Assembly: GCF_000423205.1 (NCBI RefSeq)
Contig: NZ_AUHN01000009.1
Location: 186,001-250,000 of the forward strand
Length of the DNA: 64,000 bases
Direction of reading: 5' to 3'
Source: Jonesia quinghaiensis DSM 15701
GTDB lineage: Bacteria; Actinomycetota; Actinomycetes; Actinomycetales; Cellulomonadaceae
Position 1 is the first letter of the stretch; each line of letters opens with the position of its first letter. This document shows positions 1 to 8,752 of this stretch, in pieces. The notes beneath the pieces were generated by a model. The model was not told where the DNA came from, did not search any database, and saw only the letters and a program-made list of their open reading frames with translations. The translations under genes were made by a program, and so were the position numbers.

Positions 1-345
1 CCTGACTCGATGCTCGAAGCAGCAAAAATTGATGGCGCTGGCTACCTGCAAACCTTCGGGCGCATGGTACTGCCACTGATCCGACCAGCTATCGCTGCTC
101 AGTTCATCCTGTGGTTCATGGCGATCTGGAACGACTACCTCGCCCCCATCATCTACTTGAACTCCCCCGAGAAGCAGACACTGCAACTTGTTATCGCATC
201 ATTCAACGCGCAGTACGCCATTCAAACCGATTACCCCCTGATCATGGCCGCATCATTTGTCGCACTGATCCCTGTGCTGTTGATCTTCTTGATCTTCCAG
301 CGCCAAATCATTGAGTCCATTGCCTTGACTGGGTCGAAGGGATAA
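1..345 (+). CDS. Carbohydrate ABC transporter permease, MalG type (5' end missing)
   Basis: C-terminal part of an inner permease subunit of a binding-protein-dependent sugar importer. The reading frame is open from base 1 (residues PDSM...), so the start lies outside the window. The first visible residues carry the EAA-G loop of MalG-type permeases (EAAKIDGAGYLQTF, followed by the LPLIRPA segment), which contacts the ATPase. Two to three hydrophobic segments follow, ending in the LIFLIFQRQI helix and a short polar tail typical of the family. It stops 9 bases before the GH43 gene, so the two are very probably cotranscribed; the cytoplasmic GH43 suggests the substrate is an arabinose-containing oligosaccharide (inference). 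Family assignment is firm, substrate is not. Confidence 0.88.
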   Translation, partial: PDSMLEAAKIDGAGYLQTFGRMVLPLIRPAIAAQFILWFMAIWNDYLAPIIYLNSPEKQTLQLVIASFNAQYAIQTDYPLIMAASFVALIPVLLIFLIFQRQIIESIALTGSKG

Positions 346-354
346 CACCGCACC

Positions 355-1731
355 ATGACCGCTGAGACGCAGCCACTTCGCTCGTCCATCAGCTCAGCAC
401 CAACAACGTGGGGTCTGCGCAATGCGCACGACCCCACCGTTGTTCGCGCTGATGATGGCCTATACGTCATGATGTCCACCGACGCTTGCGCGGATGGGCC
501 AGCCCCATCAGGCGTCCACATCCGCACCTCACCTGACCTGGTCACCTGGGACTGGCATGGCACCGCTTTTGATGGTGTTCCCCCATCAGCCCATAACTGG
601 GCGAATGCACAAGGGCTCTGGGCACCCGAAGTAGTTCGATGGCGTGGCGCTGAAGGAACTGACACCGCTTGGCGGATGCTGTGGTCAGCATCGTCCTTTG
701 GGTCACGAACATCAGCGATTGGTTTAGCCACTGCACCCACACCGCTTGGCCCGTGGCACGACGAAGGCATTGTGGTGCGCACGCACCACAACCACTCCTC
801 CCAAAACGCCATCGACGCGTGCGTGACCTGGGATGACCAGGGACGCCCGTGGCTCACCTACGGTTCGTTCTTTTCCGGGCTCTACGCCTTAGAGCTTGAT
901 CCCATCACAGGTATGCCTCGTCATCCTGGCAGCATGGGCGAACGCATCGCTGCTCGCCCCCGGGCCGTTGAAGGGGCTCTCGAAGGGCCTTTCCTGCGTG
1001 CACCACAGCCTGGAGAGCCTGACAATTACAACCTCTTTGTCTCGTTCGATTCACTCTTCAACGCCTACGACGTTCGGGTCGCTCACGCACCCGCACCCAT
1101 TGGTCCCTACATCGACCGCGCAGGTAACCGGTTGCTCGATCGGCGACTCATGGATGACACGTGCGAACTGGACCCCACCAATGTGGGAACACAAATCCTC
1201 GCTGGGCACCAGTTTCCGGGATTGCCTGGGCTCATCGCACCTGGGCACTGCAGCGTATTCCGTGACGACGATGGCACAGAGTTCCTCGTCCACCATGTGC
1301 GCCACGCAGACTCCCCCGGACAGCATGAGGCGCAGATCCGCCGACTGCTCCTCATGCCGTCCGGGTGGCCGGTCGTTTCTCCCCTGCCTTATGGCGGAGA
1401 GTCACGAGAAACTTCAACAACTCTGTGTGATGACTCGTTGCGTGGCACCTGGTTTGTGCTGGACCTATCAGCTGTTCCTGAGCAGGTACCAGTGCCTCTT
1501 CCCGATGGGTTCCCGGACCACTTGCGGTTAGCTCCCATGGTTGTTGCTCAACCTGTTGCCCTGCCATCAGGTAACCTCAACGACCTTGGCTTGGTCGAAG
1601 GGGTCACCTTCCCTGTCACCTTGCCAACGGGTCAGTCCACCATAGCTTTCGCCGGGTACCGTCAAGCCGGTGACCGGCTTGTTCATGTCAGCGGCTATCG
1701 TGGGATTGATGGAACACCAGCACCACAGTGA
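355..1731 (+). CDS. Glycoside hydrolase family 43 (arabinan/arabinoxylan oligosaccharide hydrolase), cytoplasmic
   Basis: 458 residues, five-bladed beta-propeller GH43 enzyme. The family's catalytic triad is recognisable: HDPTVV with the general base Asp at about residue 26, NAIDACV with the pKa-modulating Asp at about 154, and ALEGPF with the general acid Glu at about 210; GHCSVF near 290 is the usual late-blade histidine motif. No signal peptide, so it should act inside the cell on sugars brought in by the upstream permease. It begins 9 bases after the permease stop and is followed, 36 bases on, by a YesL-like membrane gene. Members of this family hydrolyse arabinan, xylo-oligosaccharides or arabinosyl side chains; the arabinose genes nearby favour an arabinosyl substrate (inference). 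Confidence 0.85.
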   Translation: MTAETQPLRSSISSAPTTWGLRNAHDPTVVRADDGLYVMMSTDACADGPAPSGVHIRTSPDLVTWDWHGTAFDGVPPSAHNWANAQGLWAPEVVRWRGAEGTDTAWRMLWSASSFGSRTSAIGLATAPTPLGPWHDEGIVVRTHHNHSSQNAIDACVTWDDQGRPWLTYGSFFSGLYALELDPITGMPRHPGSMGERIAARPRAVEGALEGPFLRAPQPGEPDNYNLFVSFDSLFNAYDVRVAHAPAPIGPYIDRAGNRLLDRRLMDDTCELDPTNVGTQILAGHQFPGLPGLIAPGHCSVFRDDDGTEFLVHHVRHADSPGQHEAQIRRLLLMPSGWPVVSPLPYGGESRETSTTLCDDSLRGTWFVLDLSAVPEQVPVPLPDGFPDHLRLAPMVVAQPVALPSGNLNDLGLVEGVTFPVTLPTGQSTIAFAGYRQAGDRLVHVSGYRGIDGTPAPQ

Positions 1732-1767
1732 CAGCACTTTGACCGTGCGTGAAGAAAGAAGGATCAG

Positions 1768-2454
1768 ATGAACTGGGCCGCACGAGTCATGGTTTACCTG
1801 AACTATGCAACGTCCCTCGTTCTGCTGAATCTTTTGTGGATTCTTGGCGTTCTTGCGGGGGGTATCGTCACCGGCATACTCCCCGCATCACGCAGCTGTT
1901 CGCGGCTGGTCACTGCGTTGTTTCTTGGGAGTCCAAGCGATCGGGTGTGGCATGATTTTTGGTCCTATTACGCTCGCAGTTGGAAGGCATCGAACCAGCG
2001 CGGTTGGCCTTTCCTTGCGGTGGCGGCCTTAGCTGCCGCTGACCTGTACGCCTTCCGGATAGCCCAACTTAACGGCCTCGAAACCGCAGCGTTTTTCCTC
2101 ATTCCGTTCCTGATTGTGGCTGCCATGACGACGGTGGCTTTTTCGTTCTACCTCGCTGTGGAACTGCGCTACACCGACGCATTTGCTGCGACGTGGAGGT
2201 TTGTTCTCCTGGCGCCACTAACTTTCTTCCCGACAAGTTTGTCTATTCTGCTGCTCCTCACAGCTTTTACGATGCTCACCTGGCAGCTTCCACTCATCAT
2301 TATTCTTGCCGGTTTCATCGTCCCTGTTGCCCTACCCGCGGTGATTGCTGGGTCCACCATTGACCGACGGCTGGCACCCGGGTTTCGCTCGGATGATTCC
2401 CTGCTCATCAATGCTGAGGTGGAGCGCACCATTCGACTCAGCCGCCGCGTATGA
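1768..2454 (+). CDS. YesL-like (DUF624) membrane protein
   Basis: 228 residues with about five hydrophobic segments and the N-terminal pattern of YesL/DUF624 proteins (an early Leu-rich helix with LLWILGVLAGG, then a short loop and WHDFWSYYARSWK). Genes of this family sit in Bacillus and actinobacterial operons for plant-polysaccharide oligomer uptake; their biochemical role is not known. Here it is the last gene of the permease-GH43 operon; the start ATG is preceded by AGAAGGAT. It ends 12 bases before the 3' end of the convergent LacI gene. Family call is from sequence pattern and context. Confidence 0.75.
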   Translation: MNWAARVMVYLNYATSLVLLNLLWILGVLAGGIVTGILPASRSCSRLVTALFLGSPSDRVWHDFWSYYARSWKASNQRGWPFLAVAALAAADLYAFRIAQLNGLETAAFFLIPFLIVAAMTTVAFSFYLAVELRYTDAFAATWRFVLLAPLTFFPTSLSILLLLTAFTMLTWQLPLIIILAGFIVPVALPAVIAGSTIDRRLAPGFRSDDSLLINAEVERTIRLSRRV

Positions 2455-2466
2455 CAGGACAGCCCG

Positions 2467-3477
2467 TTACAGCTGGGTAGAGTTTCGCTGCACCACCGAG
2501 TAACTTGTCACGATTTTTTGTGGCTGGTGGGTTACGTGAGGATTGTCGATGCGCTGCTGGAGAAGGTCCACTGCTGTGTGGGCAATTTGGTCCCGGCCAG
2601 GGTCAACGGTGGACAACGGAGGGAACGAGTAACGGGCATCGTCGATGTCATCGAACCCGATCACTTTTACTTGCTCTGGTACGGCAATGCCGCGCGTATG
2701 GAGTGCGTAGAGCGCTCCCAAGGCAAGAGCATCGTTCAGTGCAAATATCCCGTCGAACTCCACACCCTCATCCACGAGCTGGAAGAGGGCTTCAGCGCCT
2801 GTTGACCGGTGCCACAGCCCAACTTCGCGTATGAGTTGTGGATCGGGCTCCATGCCGTGTTCTGCGAGCGCTTTGAGGTAGCCTTCGGTCCGGAGTTTTG
2901 CTGATCCCATGACTTCGCCTTCGTGGGCACCTAGGACAGCGATCTTTCGGCATCCTTGCGCAATGAGGTGTTCTGTTGCGGCTTGTGCGCCGGCAACGTT
3001 GTGCATGGTGACGTGGTCTGCGCTGGAGTTGAATACTCGTTCGCCGAGAAGTACGAGGGGGTAGGGCACGGTGAAGAGGTCAACGTCGTTGGGGCCGAGG
3101 GCAAGCGGGGACATGATCAGACCGTCAGTGAGTTGGCGGCGGCTACCGTAGAGGGCTTCGCGTTCGCGGGCTGGGTCTGCGCCGGTTTGTTCAATGAGTA
3201 CGGTCAGGCCGCGGGTTTCTGCGTGTTGGATGACTGCGTCAGCTAGTTGCGCAAAGTACGGCAGGGACAGTTCTGGGACGGCGAGACCGATCATGCCTGT
3301 TTTCCCGGACCGGAGTGACCGGGCTGTGGTGTTCATTTGGTAGTCGAGTTCGGCTATTGCCGCGAGGACTTTTTCTTTTGTGGTGTCGCGAATGTAGGGG
3401 TAACCGTTCACGACGTTGGACACGGTTTTCACAGAGACGCCAGCCCGTTTGGCGACATCCTGCATAGTGGCAGCCAT
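2467..3477 (-). CDS. LacI-family transcriptional regulator
   Basis: 336 residues. N-terminal LacI helix-turn-helix (MQDVAKRAGVSVKTVSNVVN at residues 5-24, hinge near 50-60) followed by a periplasmic-binding-protein-like effector domain (IGLAVPELSLPYF..., ending IGFDDI...FPPLSTV). It is convergent with the GH43 operon and the likeliest local sugar-responsive repressor of it (inference). The DNA just upstream (3496-3511) contains CTTCATCGATAGAAAG, which resembles half of the TACATCGATGTAGAAA sites found upstream of the second GH43 gene; this could mean one LacI protein controls both, but the match is weak. Confidence 0.9.
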   Translation of the reverse strand: MAATMQDVAKRAGVSVKTVSNVVNGYPYIRDTTKEKVLAAIAELDYQMNTTARSLRSGKTGMIGLAVPELSLPYFAQLADAVIQHAETRGLTVLIEQTGADPAREREALYGSRRQLTDGLIMSPLALGPNDVDLFTVPYPLVLLGERVFNSSADHVTMHNVAGAQAATEHLIAQGCRKIAVLGAHEGEVMGSAKLRTEGYLKALAEHGMEPDPQLIREVGLWHRSTGAEALFQLVDEGVEFDGIFALNDALALGALYALHTRGIAVPEQVKVIGFDDIDDARYSFPPLSTVDPGRDQIAHTAVDLLQQRIDNPHVTHQPQKIVTSYSVVQRNSTQL

Positions 3478-3626
3478 TAATGCTTCTCTCTTCCGCCATC
3501 TTCATCGATAGAAAGCGCTGAGTTTCAGTGTTTCTCACACTCTACGTGATGTGTTAGTGCAACCTCCACATTTTCCCGTGGATTCCGACAGAAGTTACCG
3601 CGATTGCCTTTTTCTCCACAAAACAA

Positions 3627-3664
3627 CTGTGGGGCTCACCAGCTGTTGCTGGTGAGCCCCACAG
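3627..3664 (-). terminator. Hairpin terminator of the bS22 gene
   Basis: Perfect 17-bp stem (CTGTGGGGCTCACCAGC / its complement) around a TGTT loop, starting 25 bases downstream of the bS22 stop on the minus strand and followed by TTGTTTTG, an imperfect T tract. Confidence 0.8.
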
Positions 3665-3689
3665 AGACGCTTCAAAATAAGGAGCGTAA

Positions 3690-3788
3690 TTACTTCTTGT
3701 TACGACGCTGGTGACGCGTCTTACGAAGCAGCTTACGGTGCTTCTTCTTCGCCATGCGCTTACGGCGCTTCTTGATGACGGAGCCCAT
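3690..3788 (-). CDS. Small ribosomal subunit protein bS22 (AURKAIP1/COX24-domain protein)
   Basis: A 32-residue, extremely basic protein, starting MGSVIKKRRKRMAKKKHRK and ending RHQRRNKK; more than half of its residues are Lys or Arg. This sequence is characteristic of the tiny actinobacterial protein named bS22, found bound to 16S rRNA in mycobacterial 30S structures. It lies alone between the LacI gene and acuC, with its own hairpin terminator 25 bases downstream. It is too short for usual gene-calling thresholds. I recognise it from near-invariance of the sequence across actinobacteria (recalled knowledge, not a search). Confidence 0.9.
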   Translation of the reverse strand: MGSVIKKRRKRMAKKKHRKLLRKTRHQRRNKK

Positions 3789-3939
3789 GCTGGTTCCTCA
3801 CAGTCGTTGGTGTCTTTACTACGTGTGGAAAAGTCCGTCTACTATCTTACCGCGAGAAGTAGCGTGTTTTTACCACAGATATCTGTCAACCTTAAGTTTT
3901 TTGCCACCCTCTTGTCCATTCCTCGGCGTGGCGTCTCGC

Positions 3940-5127
3940 TCACAACTCGTGGGTTGCATCGATTCCTAGGTGTGGGAAAACTGCGTTCCGTGTGGCCCTG
4001 ATTGCCCGGTCCACTTCGCTGTCAGGGTCAAAACCCGCAGACCACGGGGTAAAAGTAGCGGCACCAAGACGGTCGCCAAGAAACTGCGGCGGGTCGTGGT
4101 CCAACAGCATGTCAATGTAACCTTGCCACCGTTGCGGGGTAGGCGTGTCGCTCGGCACCTCCTGATGACTAGCGATGCCCACCACATGCGTCCACACAAG
4201 GGGCACCACGTCCACAACAGAGTAGCCCCCACCACCCAGCGCCACCCAGCGCCCCTGAGCGGCCTCATGGGCCAACTGATGCACCAGAACAGCTGCCTGG
4301 CGTTGCGCATCGACGTTAACCCGAAGATCAGAGAGGGCATCAAGGCAGTGCGCGTCACAACCATGCTGAGAAATAATGAGATCTGGCTGGAAAGCACGCA
4401 CAACATCGGGGAGCACCGCATGCAACGCTCGCAGCCAGCCCGCAGAGTCAGTACGTGGTGGCAGCGCAATATTAACCGCTGTTCCTAGCGCACCAGGGCC
4501 ACCCATATCTGTGGGGAATCCCGTGCCAGGAAACAGGGTTGCCCCACTTTGGTGGATGGAGAAGGTCAACACACTGGGGTCATCCCAAAACATCGTCTCA
4601 ACACCGTCACCGTGATGCGCGTCCAGGTCGATGTACATGACACGTTGGGCGCCCAGTTCCTGCACCATCTTGATGGCGACCGCGGCATCGTTATAAATAC
4701 AGAAACCCGAGGCTGCGCCTGGCATCGCATGATGCATCCCGCCAGAAAGATTCACCGCATGCATACTCTGCCCACCCCACACCGCCAAGGCGGCGTCCAC
4801 GGTTGCTCCCGTCATGCGGGCAGCAGCCTCATGCATGTCGGGGAAACTGGGGTTGTCCTCTGTCCCTAAACCACACACCTCATCGGTGTAGTCCCCCTGC
4901 GACGCTTTCATGACTGCGTCCACATAGTGCGGTTCATGGACGCGTTCTAACAGGTCACGTGCAACAGGTTCACTGGGAGAAAGCCGGATATGCGGCTCGT
5001 TGACGATGCCCAACTCACGAAGCAAACGCATCGTCAAATCCAGGCGGAGAGGGGACATCGGATGGGTTGGCCCAAAGTCATAATTGAGCATCTCCCCGGA
5101 CCACGCCACGTGGGCAAAGATGGGCAT
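3940..5127 (-). CDS. acuC: Acetoin utilization protein AcuC / class I histone-deacetylase-family deacetylase
   Basis: 395 residues, arginase/deacetylase fold. Zn-dependent deacetylase; in bacteria AcuC removes acetyl groups from lysines, classically of acetyl-CoA synthetase. Active-site features are intact: the His-His dyad in GGMHHAMPG, zinc ligands in YIDLDAHHGDG and SQHGCDAHCLDAL, and the catalytic Tyr in LGGGGYSVVD. No acetyltransferase or acs gene is next to it. It is divergent from the Ktr potassium genes across about 200 bases and lies 151 bases before bS22. Substrate in this organism is unknown. Confidence 0.9.
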   Translation of the reverse strand: MPIFAHVAWSGEMLNYDFGPTHPMSPLRLDLTMRLLRELGIVNEPHIRLSPSEPVARDLLERVHEPHYVDAVMKASQGDYTDEVCGLGTEDNPSFPDMHEAAARMTGATVDAALAVWGGQSMHAVNLSGGMHHAMPGAASGFCIYNDAAVAIKMVQELGAQRVMYIDLDAHHGDGVETMFWDDPSVLTFSIHQSGATLFPGTGFPTDMGGPGALGTAVNIALPPRTDSAGWLRALHAVLPDVVRAFQPDLIISQHGCDAHCLDALSDLRVNVDAQRQAAVLVHQLAHEAAQGRWVALGGGGYSVVDVVPLVWTHVVGIASHQEVPSDTPTPQRWQGYIDMLLDHDPPQFLGDRLGAATFTPWSAGFDPDSEVDRAIRATRNAVFPHLGIDATHEL

Positions 5128-5322
5128 GGTCCACGGTACAACGAGACACCCTGGATAATCGAGTTCGCACGTGAGATGGCTTACATTCTCCGAATACGTG
5201 GCTGCTTACTGGGACGCAACGGTCCCCTAGACGCGCAGAACCGCGGAAATGTGGCAGAGTTTCCTTTGAACAAGTTCACCGCCCCCTGATATTTGCCTAA
5301 GCGGCGGTGTGAAAGGACTGGG

Positions 5323-6699
5323 GTGTTAGCACGCTTTTTGGCAGCGTTCTGGGCGGGCAGAGAATCTGCTGACCGCATCGCACGGCGCTACCCTGCTGCG
5401 CTCGCCCTCCTAGCCTTCGGTCTTGTTATTTTCGCCTTCGCAGGCTTGCTATCACTGCCCATTGCTACAACCACTGGGGTTCGTGCCCCGTTTGCAGACG
5501 CCCTCTTTGTCGCAACCTCAGCAGTCTCAGTCACTGGTCTAACAACCGTCGACACTGCCACTCACTGGTCATTCTTTGGGCAAGCAACCATTTTGTCTGG
5601 CATTCAAATCGGCGGGTTCGGTGTCATGACGCTGGCGTCCATCCTTGGGCTGGCAGTGTCTCGGAAACTTGGGCTCACCGCGAAGATCCTTACCGCCCGC
5701 GAAACCAAAACAACTCGTCTCGGTGAGGTAGGGTCACTCATCCGGGTTGTGGTCATCACCTCAGTCACCCTCGAACTATGCATTGCGCTGCTGCTGTTCC
5801 CTCGTTTCTTTGCGGTATACGACTCCGCAGGTTCAGCGCTGTGGCACAGCGTGTTCTTTGCCGTGTCCTCCTTTAACAACGCCGGTTTCCTCCCCACCAC
5901 TGAAGGGCTGATGCCTTACTACAGTGACTGGCTCATCTTGGGTCCCATCATGATGGGTGTGTTTATCGGCTCGTTGGGGTTCCCGGTCATCCTCAACCTC
6001 GCGCGAGCCCGTCGGAATCGCACGCTGTGGACACTGCACACCAAACTCACCGTGGTCACCTCAGCTCTTCTTGTTGCCGTGGGAGCGGTGTGGTTCCTCA
6101 TTGCTGAATGGCGCAACGCAGCAACACTGGGCGGCATGACCTTTGACGAGAAAATTCTCTCGAGCCTCTTTCTGGCCATCATGCCGCGTTCTGGCGGGTT
6201 CAACACGATCGACATCGGGGCGATGCACGAATCCAGCTGGCTCATTACTGACGCGCTGATGTTTGTGGGAGGTGGCAGTGCCTCCACGGCAGGTGGTATT
6301 AAAGTCACGACCCTCGCGGTGTTAATGCTCGCCATCGTGGCGGAAGCTCGCGGTGACCGTGACACCGAAGTATTCCGGCGCAGGATCCCCGCAGATATTC
6401 TGCGCCTAGCGGTGGCAGTGACGTTCCTAGGCGCCACCATCATCCTGGTTTCTTGCCTGATCATGCTGGAACTGACCGGGCTGGCTCTCGATGTCATCCT
6501 GTTCGAAGTGATCTCAGCGTTCGCCACCGTGGGGTTGTCCACGGGGATCACACCCGACCTCCCAGATTCTGCGAAATACATGCTCGTGATGCTGATGTAT
6601 GTGGGACGTGTCGGTACCATGACATTTGGGGCTGCACTTGCCCTGCGATCACGGCGACGTGTCATTCGACTACCAGAGGAAAGGCCGATCGTTGGCTGA
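5323..6699 (+). CDS. ktrB: Potassium uptake membrane subunit, TrkH/KtrB family
   Basis: Ion-translocating subunit of a Ktr-type K+ transporter, four M1-P-M2 repeats in the membrane. All four selectivity-filter loops are visible: VTGLTTVDT, SFNNAGF, RSGGFNTID and FATVGLSTG. I place the start at GTG 5323 (MLARFLAAF...) because GAAAGGA lies just upstream; a TTG at 5293 is in frame and would add ten residues. The 3' end overlaps the following regulatory subunit gene by eight bases, the usual ktrBA arrangement. Confidence 0.9.
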   Translation: MLARFLAAFWAGRESADRIARRYPAALALLAFGLVIFAFAGLLSLPIATTTGVRAPFADALFVATSAVSVTGLTTVDTATHWSFFGQATILSGIQIGGFGVMTLASILGLAVSRKLGLTAKILTARETKTTRLGEVGSLIRVVVITSVTLELCIALLLFPRFFAVYDSAGSALWHSVFFAVSSFNNAGFLPTTEGLMPYYSDWLILGPIMMGVFIGSLGFPVILNLARARRNRTLWTLHTKLTVVTSALLVAVGAVWFLIAEWRNAATLGGMTFDEKILSSLFLAIMPRSGGFNTIDIGAMHESSWLITDALMFVGGGSASTAGGIKVTTLAVLMLAIVAEARGDRDTEVFRRRIPADILRLAVAVTFLGATIILVSCLIMLELTGLALDVILFEVISAFATVGLSTGITPDLPDSAKYMLVMLMYVGRVGTMTFGAALALRSRRRVIRLPEERPIVG

Positions 6700-7456
6700 T
6701 ACACACGAGGATATCCTCGCCCTTGAGCGAAGCAGCGGAGCTAGCCGCGGCGCCGGGGTTTCCATCGCACAATCCGTCGCGAGGCGTCGACGCACCACAG
6801 AATCGCGTAACGACGCAGGCGTGCTAGTCATTGGGTTGGGGCGTTTTGGTTCTTCCCTCGCACTGACCTTAGACCGCATGGGGCAAGATGTCCTCGCCGT
6901 AGAGACAAACCCTCAACTGGTGGCAAACTACGCTGACCGGATCTCAGTTGTTGAAGCAGACTGCACGAACCCCGAAGCGCTCGAGCAAATCGGTATCCGC
7001 GACTACTCCGTGGTTGTCGTGGGTGTCGGCACCGCATTGGAAGCTTCGGTTCTCATTACCGGAAACCTCGTTGACCTAGGCACCCCACAAATTTGGGCAA
7101 AAGCTATCTCCGCCGAGCATGGCAGAATCCTGCAACGCATCGGCGCCCACCACGTGGTTTTCCCCGAGTCCGATGCCGGTAACCGGGTCGCCCACCTCGT
7201 GTCCGGAAAACTTCTGGACTACATCGAGGTAGAGGACGGCTTCACGATCGTGAAAATGCGCCCCCCTAAGGAAACACAGGGGTTCACACTTGAGCAGTCT
7301 CGAGTGTTGGAAAAATACGGTGTCACGATCATTGGGGTGAAGTCGCCGGGGCAAGAATTTATCTATGCCACCCCCGGAACACGCATCTCCGCAAACGACC
7401 TCATTGTGGTCTCCGGGCACTCAGAACTTCTCGAACGGTTCGCTGCGCGCCCATAG
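6692..7456 (+). CDS. ktrA: Potassium uptake regulatory subunit, TrkA/KtrA family (RCK domains)
   Basis: Cytoplasmic ring-forming subunit gating KtrB. A nucleotide-binding RCK_N domain (VLVIGLGRFGSSLALTL, conserved acidic end of strand 2 at VEAD) is followed by an RCK_C domain with the typical hydrophobic pattern. I choose TTG 6692 (MADTHEDILAL...) as start: GAGGAAAGG lies six bases upstream and the gene then overlaps ktrB by eight bases; a start far upstream at 6626 would lie deep inside ktrB. The N-terminal 45 residues before the Rossmann fold (arginine-rich, QSVARRRRTTESR) are longer than in Bacillus KtrA. Confidence 0.88.
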   Translation: MADTHEDILALERSSGASRGAGVSIAQSVARRRRTTESRNDAGVLVIGLGRFGSSLALTLDRMGQDVLAVETNPQLVANYADRISVVEADCTNPEALEQIGIRDYSVVVVGVGTALEASVLITGNLVDLGTPQIWAKAISAEHGRILQRIGAHHVVFPESDAGNRVAHLVSGKLLDYIEVEDGFTIVKMRPPKETQGFTLEQSRVLEKYGVTIIGVKSPGQEFIYATPGTRISANDLIVVSGHSELLERFAARP

Positions 7457-7473
7457 CAGGCTTCCGACAAGCC

Positions 7474-7517
7474 AATAGGGCGGCATGTCCACCAGGTGGT
7501 GGAGATGCCGCCCTATT
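7474..7517. terminator. Bidirectional hairpin terminator between ktrA and the sugar permease
   Basis: Thirteen paired bases (AATAGGGCGGCAT / ATGCCGCCCTATT) with a further TCCACCA/TGGTGGA inner stem, between two convergent genes (ktrA ends 7456, permease ends 7574). It can serve both. Confidence 0.8.
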
Positions 7518-7573
7518 AGTTGTGCATGACGCAGGGGGACGGTCACGCACGGCCTCTGACAGGAGGTCTGTTA

Positions 7574-8752
7574 TTAGCGCGTACCAGCGCGCCGCTTGTT
7601 GTAGACGTCGAATGCAACAGCGAGCAGGAGGATGAGACCCTTGATCACTGATTGGATGGACTGGTCCACACCGAGGATCGACATACCGTTGGACATGACG
7701 GCCATGATGAGACCACCAACCATCGCTCCGATGACCGTTCCGATACCACCGGTCACTGCAGCACCACCGATGAAGCAGGCCGCGATCGCATCAAGCTCGA
7801 ACATTTCACCGGCAGCTGGCTGAGCGGAGGATGATCGTGAGGAGAAGACGATGCCTGCGAGAGCAGCAAGGAAGCCCATGTTGACGAAGATCGAGAAGTT
7901 AACCCACTTGACCTTCACACCAGACAGTTGCGCTGCGGCGAGGTTTCCACCGATTGCGTAAATGTGGCGACCGAAGATGGTGCGCTTGGTGATCATCGTG
8001 TAGATCATGATGAGAGCAGCAAGCAGGATCAGAACGTATGGCAATCCACGTGCTGTAGCGAGTTGCCATGCGAATGCCATAACCACAATGGCAACAACGA
8101 CAAGCTTGCCAATGAACAGTGGCATTGATTCGACATCTTGCTGGTATGCCAGGCGGGCCATGCGGGCACGCCACTGCATGACTGCGAAGCCAAGAATACC
8201 GATTCCGAAAATGACAAGGGTGAAGGCGTCGTATCCGTCTCCGCCGATCAAGCCGTTAAAGAATCCGCCAGCAACCTGCTTGTATGCGGGGTCGTAGATG
8301 GAGATTGAGATATTGCTCAAGATGAGGAGTGCTAGCCCACGGAAGAGAAGCATACCGGCAAGGGTCACAATGAATGCCGGGATCCCCACAAAGGCGATCC
8401 AGAAACCCTGCCAAACACCAACCAGCAAACCAGCCACTAGTGCGGCGAGTACAGCTGCCCACCAAGGCCAGCCCTGCTGTTGGATCAGTACCGCAGCAAC
8501 AGCCCCGGAGAGCGCCACCACCGAACCAACGGAGAGGTCGATGTGGCCTGCAATGATCACCATCACCATACCGATAGCAAGGATCAGGATGTATGAGTAC
8601 TGCAGAACCAGGTTGGTGAGGTTGTTCGGAGCGAGCAGAATACCATCAGTCAAAATCGCAAAGAGAATAACGATGGCGACAAAAGCTATGTAAATACCGC
8701 TTTGGCGCAGGTTGCGCGTGACAAGGGCTACGAGCCCTTTCGTCTCTGACAT
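7574..8752 (-). CDS. gguB: Multiple-monosaccharide ABC transporter permease, GguB/MmsB type
   Basis: 392 residues, about ten hydrophobic helices, BPD_transp_2 family (xylose/ribose/galactose class), with the DLSVGSVVALSG and RTIFGRHIYAIGGN motifs that contact the ATPase. The frame is open to 8824, but the start is best put at ATG 8752, which overlaps the ATPase stop as TGATG; the N terminus is then [11 protein letters not shown]. The length matches GguB of the ChvE-GguAB system. Third gene of the binding protein-ATPase-permease operon. Substrate probably L-arabinose or related pentoses/galactose, judged from the ara genes and GH43 enzymes beside it (inference). Confidence 0.9.
   Translation of the reverse strand: MSETKGLVALVTRNLRQSGIYIAFVAIVILFAILTDGILLAPNNLTNLVLQYSYILILAIGMVMVIIAGHIDLSVGSVVALSGAVAAVLIQQQGWPWWAAVLAALVAGLLVGVWQGFWIAFVGIPAFIVTLAGMLLFRGLALLILSNISISIYDPAYKQVAGGFFNGLIGGDGYDAFTLVIFGIGILGFAVMQWRARMARLAYQQDVESMPLFIGKLVVVAIVVMAFAWQLATARGLPYVLILLAALIMIYTMITKRTIFGRHIYAIGGNLAAAQLSGVKVKWVNFSIFVNMGFLAALAGIVFSSRSSSAQPAAGEMFELDAIAACFIGGAAVTGGIGTVIGAMVGGLIMAVMSNGMSILGVDQSIQSVIKGLILLLAVAFDVYNKRRAGTR

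Noticed and set aside
5919-6704. 261-codon open frame antisense to ktrB
   Set aside because: Ser/Arg/Thr/Met-rich translation typical of the reverse strand of a membrane protein gene; ktrB is certain.
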